From contig NZ_JACHGP010000028.1 in assembly GCF_014202335.1 (NCBI RefSeq), positions 1 to 64,000 on the forward strand: DNA of 64,000 bases, written 5' to 3'. The number at the start of each line of letters is the position of its first letter. The first letter of the stretch is position 1. The notes under the pieces were generated by a model. That model saw nothing but the letters and a program-made list of their open reading frames with translations, was not told the DNA's origin and ran no database searches. This document shows positions 42,810-51,311 of the stretch, piece after piece. The DNA is from Mycobacterium sp. AZCC_0083 (GTDB lineage: Bacteria; Actinomycetota; Actinomycetes; Mycobacteriales; Mycobacteriaceae). The translations under genes were made by a program, and so were the position numbers.

Positions 42810-44540
42810 CTATTCCACGAGCTTGCCGTGGCTGGACACCTCGCGCATCCGAGACGAAATCTCAACGGGGATGTCGGCGATGGCTTCGCGTTGGATGCGG
42901 CCCGGTCCGGACCACACCATGTTGACCTTGAGTGCTTCGTCGAGCTGCGGGTAGTCGGAACGATTGTGGCAGCCACGTGTTTCGCGCCGTTCCAGAGCAG
43001 CCTCGATGGTGGCCCTGGCCGCAATCACACTGGCCTTGAGGTCGAATGCGTGGGCGAGGTCGTAGAACCCGGCGATGTCCGGGTGCACGCCGAGGTGGGT
43101 GAGCCGCTCCTCGATCTCCGCCAGTACGGTCAGGCCGTTGCGTAGTCCGGCGTCGTCACGTACGACGCCTGCGTACTCGGTCATGGTGTTGCGCAGTGCA
43201 CGTTGCAGGGACCGGACGTTCTCGGGACCGTCGGTGGACAAGACCCCGTCGACCTCGCCTCGGGCCACGGATACCGCTGCGCGGGAACGCCGTTGGGCAT
43301 CGAGCTGCGCGGAGTACGCCGCTGCTGCTCGACCGACGATCTTGCCGTAGACGAGCAGTTCGATCAGGGAGTTGCCGCCGAGCCGGTTGGCGCCGTGCAG
43401 CCCGCTCGATGCCTCGCCGATCGCGTACAGGCCTTCCACGTCGGTGCGGTGATCTTCCGGTCGGACCCAGACACCGCCCATCGAGTAGTGCGCCGTGGGT
43501 GCGATCTCGATGGGGCTGGAGGTGATGTCGAGCAACTGCAGGTCCATCAGGGTCTGATAGACGCGCGGCAAGCGGTCCATGATCTGCGTCCGCGGCAGGT
43601 GCGAGACGTCCAACCACACACCGCCGCGGGGCGTGCCGCGACCCTCCTTGATCTCGGTGTACGCCGCCAATGCGACCCTGTCGCGGGTGGACAGTTCCAT
43701 CCGCTCGGGGTCGTAGCGTTCCATGAATCGTTCGCCGAGCTCGTTGCGCAGGATGCCGCCCTCGCCGCGAGCGGCCTCGGACACCAGGGTGCCAGCGGAG
43801 TCCTCGGGTTCGATCAGCCCGGACGGATGGAACTGGACGAGCTCGGGGTCTCGGATCCGCCCGCCCGCTTCGAGTGCCAAACGGAAGGCGTCACCGGTGT
43901 TTTCGTCGCGACGCGACGAGGTGCGTCGCCAGATCCGGGTGTGCCCACCGGTGGCGAGGATGACGGCATCTGCGTGAATCGTGTAGCGGGTGCCGTCGAG
44001 GACGTTGAAGCCGTATGCGCCGAAGACGACGTTGTCACGGACGAGAAGTCGGGTGACGTAGACCGAGTCGAGAATCGGAATGTCCAGCTGTTCTGCCCTC
44101 TTGATGAGGGTGCGCTGCAGTTCCAGGCCGGTGTAGTCGCCGGCGAAGGCGGTGCGGCGGAACGTGTGCGCACCGAAGAAGCGTTGGGAGATCCTGCCGT
44201 CCCTTTCACGGGCGAAGGCCATGCCCCACCGCTCGAGGTCCCGGATCGACCCGGCCGCCCCCTCGGTCACCGTCTGCACCGTGACGGGGTCGGCCAAGAG
44301 ATAGCTCTCGGTGATGGTGTCGGCCGCGTGCTGCTGCCACGAATCCTGCGCATCCATGGTGGCCAACGCCGCGTTGATGCCACCGGCGGAGAGCGTGGTG
44401 TGGGCGTCCGCCTTCGGCCGCTTACCCACGATGAGGACGTCGGTTCCGCGCTCCGCCAGTTCGATTGCCGCGCGAAGCCCTGATCCTCCGGTCCCGATGA
44501 CGAGGACGGTGGTGGCGATCTGCTGTTCAGCGGTGCGCAT
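42810..44540 (-). CDS. Fumarate reductase/succinate dehydrogenase flavoprotein-like (or L-aspartate-oxidase-like) protein
   Basis: A 576-residue flavoprotein. It has VLVIGTGGSGLRAAIELAERG (FAD), KADAHTTLSAGGINAAL, HADAVILATGGHTRIWRRTSS, ELVQFHPSGL and APTAHYSMGGVWV with the active-site Arg of GEASSGLHGANRLGGNSLIELLVYG, plus a C-terminal helical domain. The FAD-linking HTG segment of SdhA is replaced by GDYTG, as in non-covalent NadB/FrdA relatives. No iron-sulfur or membrane subunit gene is adjacent. It may oxidise a small dicarboxylate or amino acid directly. It is divergent from the nitroreductase gene. Confidence 0.8.
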   Translation of the reverse strand: MRTAEQQIATTVLVIGTGGSGLRAAIELAERGTDVLIVGKRPKADAHTTLSAGGINAALATMDAQDSWQQHAADTITESYLLADPVTVQTVTEGAAGSIRDLERWGMAFARERDGRISQRFFGAHTFRRTAFAGDYTGLELQRTLIKRAEQLDIPILDSVYVTRLLVRDNVVFGAYGFNVLDGTRYTIHADAVILATGGHTRIWRRTSSRRDENTGDAFRLALEAGGRIRDPELVQFHPSGLIEPEDSAGTLVSEAARGEGGILRNELGERFMERYDPERMELSTRDRVALAAYTEIKEGRGTPRGGVWLDVSHLPRTQIMDRLPRVYQTLMDLQLLDITSSPIEIAPTAHYSMGGVWVRPEDHRTDVEGLYAIGEASSGLHGANRLGGNSLIELLVYGKIVGRAAAAYSAQLDAQRRSRAAVSVARGEVDGVLSTDGPENVRSLQRALRNTMTEYAGVVRDDAGLRNGLTVLAEIEERLTHLGVHPDIAGFYDLAHAFDLKASVIAARATIEAALERRETRGCHNRSDYPQLDEALKVNMVWSGPGRIQREAIADIPVEISSRMREVSSHGKLVE

Positions 44541-44608
44541 GATCGTTGGAACGGATCGACGCCGAGATAGTCATCCATGGCTGTTCCGCTTCTCACATCG
44601 GTGCCGAG

Positions 44609-44634
44609 TGACTACGAACTTCCAAGGGTTCACT
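44609..44634. promoter_or_regulatory. Shared 26-bp element, copy 1 (before the nitroreductase gene)
   Basis: The element reads TGACTACG-A-ACTTCCAAGGGTTC-A-CT, 28 bp before the nitroreductase ATG and 68 bp before the divergent flavoprotein start. It matches 24 of 26 bases at 45387-45412. It could be a promoter or a protein-binding site. Confidence 0.55.
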
Positions 44635-44662
44635 CGTCTGCCGAGATCGGTAGAAAGAGCGG

Positions 44663-45328
44663 ATGGACGTCTACGAGGCAGTGACGAGCAGACGGGCAGT
44701 GCGTGGCTTCACCGACGAGCCCGTGCCCAGGGAGGTCCTTGAGCGCGTGTTGACCGCCGCGGGTAACGCCCCGTCCGGGTCCAACGTCCAGCCGTGGCGG
44801 ATCTACGTCGTGACCGGCGCACCGCTGACGCAGCTCAAGAAGGTGGCCACCGCCCGCGTGGAGTCCAAGGACCTTTGGGACGAGCGCGAGTACGTGATGT
44901 ACCCCGACGACATGAAGTCGCCGTACAGCGACCGTCGGTCGGCCTTCGGCAGGGACCGGTACGGCGCGCTCGGAATTCAGCGGGGCGACTGGGACGCGAT
45001 CCAGCGCGCGGCGATCGCGAACTGGAACTGCTTCGGCGCACCTGTCGCGCTGTTCTGCTACATCGACCGTCATCTCGGCCGACCCCAATGGTCGGATCTC
45101 GGCATGTATCTGCAAACCGTCATGCTGCTGCTGCGCGCCGAAGGCCTGCACAGTTGCCCGCAGATGGCCTGGTCGCAGGTGCGCAAGAGCGTCGCCGAGG
45201 TGGTGTCGCCCCCCGACGAACTCATGCTGTTCTGTGGCATGTCGATCGGGCACGAGGACCCCACTGTCGCGTTCGTCCGCAACGCGCGGGCCCCGCTCGA
45301 CGAGACCGTGACGTTCGTCGAGGGGTAG
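44663..45328 (+). CDS. Nitroreductase-family FMN protein
   Basis: A 221-residue nitroreductase. It opens YEAVTSRRAVRGFTDEPVPREVLERVLTAAGNAPSGSNVQPWRIYVV, the canonical FMN-binding start (SRRAVRxF, APSGSNxQPW), and has LGMYLQTVMLLLRAEGLHSCPQMAWS and a GMSIGHED C-terminal turn. It should reduce nitroaromatics, quinones or related compounds with NAD(P)H as a dimer. AAAGAG precedes the ATG. The shared 26-bp element lies just upstream, which links it to the ECF sigma gene downstream. Confidence 0.9.
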   Translation: MDVYEAVTSRRAVRGFTDEPVPREVLERVLTAAGNAPSGSNVQPWRIYVVTGAPLTQLKKVATARVESKDLWDEREYVMYPDDMKSPYSDRRSAFGRDRYGALGIQRGDWDAIQRAAIANWNCFGAPVALFCYIDRHLGRPQWSDLGMYLQTVMLLLRAEGLHSCPQMAWSQVRKSVAEVVSPPDELMLFCGMSIGHEDPTVAFVRNARAPLDETVTFVEG

Positions 45329-45386
45329 CGGTCGGCGTCAGAGGTCGCCTTGCGGATTCTTGAGACGACTACGGACCCAGGGCTAC

Positions 45387-45412
45387 TGACTACGGACTTC
45401 CAAGGGTTCGCT
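45387..45412. promoter_or_regulatory. Shared 26-bp element, copy 2 (before the ECF sigma gene)
   Basis: TGACTACG-G-ACTTCCAAGGGTTC-G-CT, 62 bp before the sigma factor ATG. A partial third copy (GACTACGGACCCAGGG, 45367-45382) lies just upstream. Autoregulation of the sigma gene through this element is possible. Confidence 0.55.
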
Positions 45413-45474
45413 TCGGCATCGCAACCGCGAGTCTGAGGTGGACAGCCCAATCCGCACCTTGGAGGTTCGAAATC

Positions 45475-46089
45475 ATGTCGGTCTTGCAGCTCGACGAGCA
45501 CACCGAGCCGGACCAGGATCTCGCCGCGCGCTTCGCCCGTGACGTGGAACCCATGTTCGACGTCCTGCTGCGTGGGGCGCGGCGACTGACCCGCAGCGAC
45601 GCCGACGCGGAAGATCTGTGGCAGGACACCCTGCTGCACGCCTACGCGGGCTTCCGTACCTTCAAGCAGGGCAGCAACCTCAAGGCGTGGCTGTTCCGGA
45701 TCCAGTACAACCGGTGGGTCAGCACGTACCGCTCGAATCAGCGCCGCCCATCCGAAGTCCCTGTCGACGACATCACCGAGCGCGAACTGGCCGACAGTGC
45801 TGAACGGCTCCCGGCGGGGCTGCGTTCCGCCGAGGCGGAGGCGTTGGATGCCTTGCCCGACAACGTCATCAAAGCGGCGATGGACACCCTTCCTGAAGGA
45901 TTCCGGACCGCCGTGTACTACGCCGACGTGCAGGGATACACCTACGCCGAAACCGCGGTGATGATGAACATCCCGCATGGCACCGTGATGTCGCGGGTGG
46001 CCCGTGGCCGGCAACGGCTGCGCATCGAATTGGCCCACGTCGCCGACGGCCGGGGCGACTACGCCGCAGCCGAGCAGCGCATCGCCTGA
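45475..46089 (+). CDS. ECF-subfamily RNA polymerase sigma factor (SigH/RpoE-like)
   Basis: A 204-residue ECF sigma factor. Region 2 reads FDVLLRGARRLTRSDADAEDLWQDTLLHAYAGFRTFKQGSNLKAWLFRIQYNRWVSTYR; region 4 reads MDTLPEGFRTAVYYADVQGYTYAETAVMMNIPHGTVMSRVARGRQRLR. Both are closest to mycobacterial SigH, of which M. smegmatis-type species have several paralogues. TTGGAGG precedes the ATG. No gene with the HxxxCxxC zinc motif of RsrA/RshA anti-sigma factors follows; the next gene is a cupin. The operon faces a catalase-cytochrome b561 operon, a likely target. Confidence 0.93.
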   Translation: MSVLQLDEHTEPDQDLAARFARDVEPMFDVLLRGARRLTRSDADAEDLWQDTLLHAYAGFRTFKQGSNLKAWLFRIQYNRWVSTYRSNQRRPSEVPVDDITERELADSAERLPAGLRSAEAEALDALPDNVIKAAMDTLPEGFRTAVYYADVQGYTYAETAVMMNIPHGTVMSRVARGRQRLRIELAHVADGRGDYAAAEQRIA

Positions 46090-46126
46090 CCACCATCCGA
46101 TAACCCCAACCGAAGGAGAACGACCG

Positions 46127-46567
46127 ATGTCGAAGACGTATGACGCCGATTGGGAGAACGCGCTCACCGTCGTGCAGGAGGTGCAGCCTCCCTTCATCCC
46201 GGATGGCGCGCACGCGATGACCGTCGTCATCAGCTACCCGCCGGGCAGTGCGGGCGCCCCGCCACACCGGCACCCGAGCGGCCCAGCGTTCGGCTTCATG
46301 CTGGAAGGCGAAATGCTCTTCGAGCTGGAAGGCGAGCCGCCTCGCGTCATCTACCCGGGTGAGGCGTTCTGGGAGCCCGGCGGCGACGTCATCCACTACT
46401 CGGATGGCAACAACCGCGACGACATCCCCAGCCGTTTCGTCGTCACCATGCTCTGCGTCCCTGGCCAGCCGATGCTCACCCTCGTCGACGAGGAGGAACT
46501 CGAGACGCGCAAGCACCTGCGCGTGCCTGCCGAATCGGACACGCCGAAACCCATTGACGAGGACTGA
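46127..46567 (+). CDS. Cupin-domain protein
   Basis: A 146-residue single-domain cupin from the ATG at 46127, eight bases after AAGGAG. The first cupin motif is GAPPHRHPSGPAFGFMLEGEMLFELEG (two His and Glu), the second PGEAFWEPGGDVIHYSDGN with a His, enough for a metal site. It follows the ECF sigma gene by 37 bp and precedes the next gene by 6 bp. In ChrR-type anti-sigma factors a zinc anti-sigma domain is joined to a cupin; here only the cupin is present. It may be a sensor for the sigma factor or an enzyme. Confidence 0.88.
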   Translation: MSKTYDADWENALTVVQEVQPPFIPDGAHAMTVVISYPPGSAGAPPHRHPSGPAFGFMLEGEMLFELEGEPPRVIYPGEAFWEPGGDVIHYSDGNNRDDIPSRFVVTMLCVPGQPMLTLVDEEELETRKHLRVPAESDTPKPIDED

Positions 46568-46573
46568 GTTTCG

Positions 46574-47470
46574 ATGTCGAGAATCTTGCTGCAGACGACG
46601 ATCGCAGCTCATCCCGACGACTGGGACATCAGTCGCTTCTCGCTTCTTGCCGACGAGCTGCGGTCGGCCGGCCACGACGTGGTTGCGCGCAACCGCGTCG
46701 ACGGGTGCCATGACGACCCGGTCCTGAGTCACGTCGACGAGTTGGGTTACGACCAGGTGTGGCTTTTGGCTGTCGACGTCGGAGATGGTCTGACCGATGT
46801 CGAAGCTGCTGCGATCACGAGGTTCCGCGGGGCGGGCGGCGGGTTGCTCACCGCACGCGACCACGAGAACTTGGGCAGCTGTCTGTGTGGACTTGGGTCG
46901 GTGGGCTTGGTCAACCAGTTCCACGACGAGAGCGTCGACCCGGCCACGATGTCCGACGATCAGGACACCCCCACGATCTCCTGGCCCAATTTCCATTCCG
47001 GTGCCAACGGCGACTATCAGCCGGTACTGATCAATGAACCCGTGCACGAGCTGCTGCGCACCAAGAGGAACGCCAGCGGGCGAATCGAATGGTTCCCCGC
47101 CCATCCGCACGAAGGCTTGGTGTCGGCCGACGTGTCATTCGCCGCAGTGCTCGCGCAGGGGCGAAGCGCCACGACGGGCCGTCGCTTCAACCTCGCCGTC
47201 GTCCTGGACGGGGAGCTCGGTCTCGATGGCAGGCCGATGGGGCGGGCGGTTGCCGAGTCGACGTTCCACCACTTTGCCGACTACAACTGGGATCTCGATC
47301 GCGAGGCGCCCTCATTCGTGACCGAGACACCGGGCACTCAGATCAAGGCCGACCCTTCGCGTCTGGCGGTCTTCAAGGACTACGTCCGCAACATCGCCAC
47401 CTGGCTGGAGCCGGTCACTTCCTCGCGGGTCGGAGCTGAAACGTCATTCTGCGCAGCATTCCGTCCCTGA
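46574..47470 (+). CDS. Hypothetical protein, glutamine-amidotransferase/ThuA-like fold
   Basis: A 298-residue soluble protein. The N-terminal part (DDWDISRFSLLADELRSAGHDVVARN, then GYDQVWLLAVDVGDGLTDVEAAAITRFRGAGGGLLTARDHENLGSCLCGLG) has the strand order of class I glutamine-amidotransferase-like or ThuA-type domains, with a Cys pair rather than a clear nucleophile elbow. A conserved-looking HFADYNWDL segment precedes the C-terminus. I cannot assign a function. It is the third gene of the sigma-cupin operon. Its end overlaps the convergent b561 gene by 56 bp. Confidence 0.6.
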   Translation: MSRILLQTTIAAHPDDWDISRFSLLADELRSAGHDVVARNRVDGCHDDPVLSHVDELGYDQVWLLAVDVGDGLTDVEAAAITRFRGAGGGLLTARDHENLGSCLCGLGSVGLVNQFHDESVDPATMSDDQDTPTISWPNFHSGANGDYQPVLINEPVHELLRTKRNASGRIEWFPAHPHEGLVSADVSFAAVLAQGRSATTGRRFNLAVVLDGELGLDGRPMGRAVAESTFHHFADYNWDLDREAPSFVTETPGTQIKADPSRLAVFKDYVRNIATWLEPVTSSRVGAETSFCAAFRP

Positions 47471-47993
47471 GCACGGTGGTGTGCGCCAGTACCAGTGACA
47501 CGTGTGCCGCGATGACGACGACCAGCAGGTACGCCAGGATCGAATGTGTCTCGCGTAGAACGGAGTACACATCGATGTTGAACGGCGCGATACGTGGCAG
47601 CGGCAGCACGCCGAATACCCGTACCGGCTTTCCCGTGGCGGACACCATCGCCCATCCGACCAGCGGCTGGGCGAGAATCAGTGCATACAGGGCGCGTTCC
47701 AGCCAGATCACGGCCTTGCCCTCGCGTCGCCCGACCGTCGGTGGCCATGCGGGCGGGTGATGCCCGAGGCGGTTGACGATTCGCAGCACGACGACGATCA
47801 GAACGAGTATGCCGATCGACATGTGGACCACCCGCAACGTGGCGTATCCGGCAAGCCAGTTGACCATGGTGAACCCGATGAGCAGGGCGGCGAAGATCAG
47901 AATCGCGGTGAGCCAGTGGAACATCCGGCTCAGTGCGGTGAACTTCTGCGGAGGCGTAACCGTCGCCGCGGTGTCGTGGATCTCGGTGCTCAC
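47415..47993 (-). CDS. Cytochrome b561-family membrane protein
   Basis: A 192-residue protein from the GTG at 47993, which overlaps the stop of the catalase-like gene (GTGA). Four helices contain paired His ligands: FHWLTAILIFAALLIGF, LRVVHMSIGILVLIVVVLRIVNRLGH, LIL-helix with AQPLVGW, and THSILAYLLVVVIAAHVSLVLAHTTVLRDGMLRRM. This is the bacterial b561 (CybB) pattern with two hemes. It probably passes electrons from the quinone pool to the exported peroxidase encoded just upstream. Confidence 0.92.
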   Translation of the reverse strand: MSTEIHDTAATVTPPQKFTALSRMFHWLTAILIFAALLIGFTMVNWLAGYATLRVVHMSIGILVLIVVVLRIVNRLGHHPPAWPPTVGRREGKAVIWLERALYALILAQPLVGWAMVSATGKPVRVFGVLPLPRIAPFNIDVYSVLRETHSILAYLLVVVIAAHVSLVLAHTTVLRDGMLRRMTFQLRPARK

Positions 47994-49084
47994 GGTGTCA
48001 CCTGGTCGACGTTGACGGCGGGGGAGCCGTTGGATTCGCGGGCCCGCACGCGGTAGGACGCCGCATACACCGCCGACCGCGGGCTGAGCAGCGGGTCGTC
48101 GGACCGCTCGATGCCGGGCGGAAGGACTAGCGGATCGAAGTTGATGTCGCGCGCGTTGCCCGCCCGTTCGGTCTCGATCGACGACAGGGTCAGCGTTCCT
48201 GCGTCGATGGCCCGTCGGTCGGCAGACCAGGGCAGGGTGGCGTCGTTGAGGGGATCCTCGGGCTCGCCGACGGTGAGCATCAACTTCCATTGCAGTGGGC
48301 TAGAACGGATCTGGCGGACGACGGCGTCGAACAGGGCGTTGGGCCCCGACGATGGCCTCGGCGCCGGGGGAGTCACCGGCACCAGCGACCAGCGGACCGG
48401 TGTTCGGGAGCCGGATTCGCTGACGAAGTAGAACGTGTTGAGGCTCCAGAACGTACTGTCCGCGAAACCTGGACTTGGCGGAGTCTGACCGATGATCTTC
48501 ATGGCCTTCGCCGTCTCCGGGTGTGCCGCAAGGAATGCCGCCATGGCCTTCGGGTCGGGCTTGCCCGTGTCGGGGGACGCCTTGGAGGCGAGGAGTCGGT
48601 CGTAGAACCCCTGAGGCGAGTTGTCGGGGAAGACGGGAAGATTCAGCATCGCGGTGCGCCACTGCGAATCGCCGGGAAACCCGAACGCCAGGCCGAGCCC
48701 CCGCGCCGTCGCCGCCGCGTCGGCGACGTGCGCGTTGCCGCCCGCCAGCGAGAAGCGGCCAACCACCGGAGTGCGCCCCGACTGGAACACGGTCGCGCTG
48801 GACAACTCGCGACCGTTGCCGTTGCTCTCGAAGTAGCCGGCGACGGCGACGCCCTTCCCATGGTTCTTGCGGAAACCCGGTTGCTTCCCGTTGACCCACG
48901 CGAAGGCCTTGATGAAGTCATCCGGTACGAGGCGATGCGCAGCGCCGATCCACCCGCCCGCCCAGGCAACGGCACCCAGGTCGACGGCTAGGAACCCCCC
49001 GACGGCGGCCATGCCGAGCACCAATCGGCGGCGCGTCAGCGGAACCCCTCCCCACGTCGGGCGTGGACTTGGTGATGCGGTCAC
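47990..49084 (-). CDS. Tat-exported catalase-family peroxidase (SrpA-like)
   Basis: A 364-residue small catalase-like protein from the GTG at 49084, with AGGAG upstream. TRRRLVLGMAAVGGFLAVDLGAVA is a twin-arginine-type signal. The distal His is in RKNHGKGVAVAGYFE (HAKG in catalases), and the proximal-ligand Tyr is in SPRSAVYAASYRVR, as in the SrpA group. Much shorter than monofunctional catalases (about 480 residues or more). It likely removes peroxide or organic peroxides outside the membrane, with cytochrome b561 as electron donor. Facing operon: ECF sigma, cupin, GATase-fold protein. Confidence 0.9.
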   Translation of the reverse strand: MTASPSPRPTWGGVPLTRRRLVLGMAAVGGFLAVDLGAVAWAGGWIGAAHRLVPDDFIKAFAWVNGKQPGFRKNHGKGVAVAGYFESNGNGRELSSATVFQSGRTPVVGRFSLAGGNAHVADAAATARGLGLAFGFPGDSQWRTAMLNLPVFPDNSPQGFYDRLLASKASPDTGKPDPKAMAAFLAAHPETAKAMKIIGQTPPSPGFADSTFWSLNTFYFVSESGSRTPVRWSLVPVTPPAPRPSSGPNALFDAVVRQIRSSPLQWKLMLTVGEPEDPLNDATLPWSADRRAIDAGTLTLSSIETERAGNARDINFDPLVLPPGIERSDDPLLSPRSAVYAASYRVRARESNGSPAVNVDQVTP

Positions 49085-49264
49085 CAGCGCTCCTCAGGAC
49101 CGGTCAAAGGACTCAGCACGTCGGCGACTGTAGCGATGCTGCCTGGCAAAGACCGCGAAACTATCCCTGAGCTCGATGTTCGCATGGGCCGCCGTCGGTA
49201 CTGCTCATGTGCCCGAATCTCGCATTGACCCGCCAAGTCACGCGGATGAGGCAGAATTGCGCAG

Positions 49265-50380
49265 GTGACGACGCCGCCGCCGCAACGCCCCGGGCAGCCT
49301 GGTTGGCGCGGCAGGGGAACCCCGCCGCCCCCTCCACCTCCGCCGCCCGATCCTGCGACGCGGCGGATTCCGCTCCCCAATCGGCCCGACGCGCCCACCG
49401 AGGCGCTCCGCTCGCGGCAACGGCCTCCGGATGCGGTACCCACCGAGCAGTTCCGGCCGCGTCCGTCCGCCGGCGCCCCGCCCCCCGCCGGCCGACCGCC
49501 GCAGCGTCCGGGACCGCCGCCGCCTCCGCGTCCGGCACCGCCTCCACCGCCCCGAGCGGCACCGCCTCCACCGCCCCGAGCGGCTCCACCTCCGCCACCG
49601 CGACCGACTCCGCCGCCTGCTCTCACCGAGCCGCCCGAAGGTGACAAGCAGCGCGGCTCACGCTTCCTCAACCGGCAGACGATCGCCCTGATCGCGGTCA
49701 TCGTCGTGGCCTTGCTGGCTGGTGGACTTGCCGGCGCCGAGCTCTATGCGCGGCACCGGGCGGACAGCATTCTGGCGGAGGTCACCGAGTGCGTCGTGCA
49801 GGACGGCGCCACCATCTCGTTCGGTGTGAACCCGCCCTTCCTGTGGCAGCACATCACTGGCCACTACACCAACATCTCGGTCTCCACCGCAGGGGACCGA
49901 GTGCAAGAGGCCAACGGCATGACCGCCGACGTGACGCTCGAAGACGTGCGGCTGCAGGAGACGGCGGACTCCAAAGGCACCATCGGATCGCTCAACGCGA
50001 CGCTCACCTGGAAATCCGCAGGCATCAAGGACACCGTGGCTGCCAACCTTCCAGGGGTGGGCAGCTTGATCACCGGTGTGCGGACGGATCCCGCTGCTGG
50101 AACGATCGTCCTCGAGGCAGGCGACAACAGCGTCACCGCCAAGCCCGTCGTCACCGACGGTGACCTCGATCTGCAGGTCCTCGACGTCAGCGGCCCGCTG
50201 CCCAAGGATGCGGTGCAGACCGCACTCAACACGCTGACGAAGAAGCTGAACGACAACTATCCGCTCGGCATCCACGCCGACAGCGTCACGGTGACCGATG
50301 CCGGTGTCGTCGGGAAGTTCTCCAGCCAGAACGCGTCGATCCCGAAGGCGGACGCGAACCCCTGCTTCGCGCGGCTCTAA
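49265..50380 (+). CDS. DUF2993 (LmeA-like) membrane-anchored protein with Pro-rich cytoplasmic tail
   Basis: A 371-residue protein. Residues 1-125 are extremely Pro-rich (PPPPPPPPP runs and repeated PPPPPRAA units). One helix (about 139-160, TIALIAVIVVALLAGGLAGAELY) anchors it, and the extracytoplasmic part is a DUF2993 domain: ADSILAEVTECVVQDGATISFGVNPPFLWQHITGHYTNISVST. LmeA of this family binds phospholipid and acts in lipomannan elongation in mycobacteria. The Pro-rich tail may bind cytoplasmic partners. GTG start. It converges on mdcH with 4 bp between stops. Confidence 0.87.
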   Translation: MTTPPPQRPGQPGWRGRGTPPPPPPPPPDPATRRIPLPNRPDAPTEALRSRQRPPDAVPTEQFRPRPSAGAPPPAGRPPQRPGPPPPPRPAPPPPPRAAPPPPPRAAPPPPPRPTPPPALTEPPEGDKQRGSRFLNRQTIALIAVIVVALLAGGLAGAELYARHRADSILAEVTECVVQDGATISFGVNPPFLWQHITGHYTNISVSTAGDRVQEANGMTADVTLEDVRLQETADSKGTIGSLNATLTWKSAGIKDTVAANLPGVGSLITGVRTDPAAGTIVLEAGDNSVTAKPVVTDGDLDLQVLDVSGPLPKDAVQTALNTLTKKLNDNYPLGIHADSVTVTDAGVVGKFSSQNASIPKADANPCFARL

Positions 50381-50384
50381 TGGG

Positions 50385-51311
50385 TTAGCGAGCGCGGGCC
50401 ACCACGGCGTCAATCCCGTTGTGCTGCATCGACAGTGCCAGCACCGTCGGCGCATTCGCGGCGTTGAGCCGAGAGAGGACGTGGCCGGGCTGGGTTTCGA
50501 CGGCGACCGTGACGCCGAGTTCGGGCATGAGACGGGTGGCGTCGTACCACTGAACGGTATGCGCCACGGCCTCGGCCAGATCGTCGAGGATCGCATCGGC
50601 GCTGCCCACTGAACGTCCGCGCACATTGGTGAGGTACGAGGCAGTGGCGGGACGTCGCGGCAGTCCGGCCAGGTGCGCCTTCATCTGTTCGGCCGTGTCG
50701 GCCTGCAGCGGACAGTGCGACGCAACCGCGACGTCGATGAGGGTGTAGTCGCGGGCCCCCGCAGCCTTGGCGGCAACGGCCGCTTCGCGCAATGCCGATG
50801 CCGACCCACTGACGACGGTCTGGCTGGAGCCGTTGACGTTGGCCACCCACAATGGTTCGTCGTCGGTGTGCACTCGCGCGACCAGCTGCACCGCGGCCCG
50901 GATCGGCAGCCCCGTGACGGCGGCCATTCCCCAATCACCTTCCCCGCAGGCTTCTTTCATGAGGTCTGCGCGTAGCTGCACGGCGGTGATCGCTTCGCCG
51001 AGTGTCAGCACGCCTGCGATGACGGCCGCGGCGAACGCGCCGACGGAATGCCCGGCGACGAACTGGGCCGCAAGGCCGTGGTCCTTGGTGAGTGCACGCG
51101 CGCACGCCACGCCGGCGATCAGGAGCGCCAGTTGGGCGTTCGTCGTGTCATGCAGCGCGGCGGCACCGTCGACGGAGGTGGTGATACCGAGATGCTCGAG
51201 CCAGGAACGGGATTCGTCGACGACCTCGGTCACCGCGGGAGTCTTCGGCAGCATGCTCAACATGTTCGGTTGCTGGGCGCCCTGGCCGGGGAAGAGCAGT
51301 GCCAGGCTCAT
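50385..51311 (-). CDS. mdcH: Malonate decarboxylase malonyl-CoA:ACP transacylase (epsilon subunit)
   Basis: A 308-residue FabD-like acyltransferase, LALLFPGQGAQQPNMLSMLP at the start, nucleophile in FVAGHSVGAFAAAVIAG, and NVNGSSQTVVSGSASAL. In malonate decarboxylase MdcH loads malonyl onto the phosphoribosyl-dephospho-CoA arm of MdcC to start the cycle. The ATG overlaps the mdcG stop (ATGA). It is the last gene of the mdc operon. Confidence 0.93.
   Translation of the reverse strand: MSLALLFPGQGAQQPNMLSMLPKTPAVTEVVDESRSWLEHLGITTSVDGAAALHDTTNAQLALLIAGVACARALTKDHGLAAQFVAGHSVGAFAAAVIAGVLTLGEAITAVQLRADLMKEACGEGDWGMAAVTGLPIRAAVQLVARVHTDDEPLWVANVNGSSQTVVSGSASALREAAVAAKAAGARDYTLIDVAVASHCPLQADTAEQMKAHLAGLPRRPATASYLTNVRGRSVGSADAILDDLAEAVAHTVQWYDATRLMPELGVTVAVETQPGHVLSRLNAANAPTVLALSMQHNGIDAVVARAR

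Noticed and set aside
49480..49630. Tandem CCGCC-type repeats as a repeat element or CRISPR-like array
   Set aside because: They are codons for a Pro-rich tail; units are short, uneven and in frame. No CRISPR array was seen in the window.
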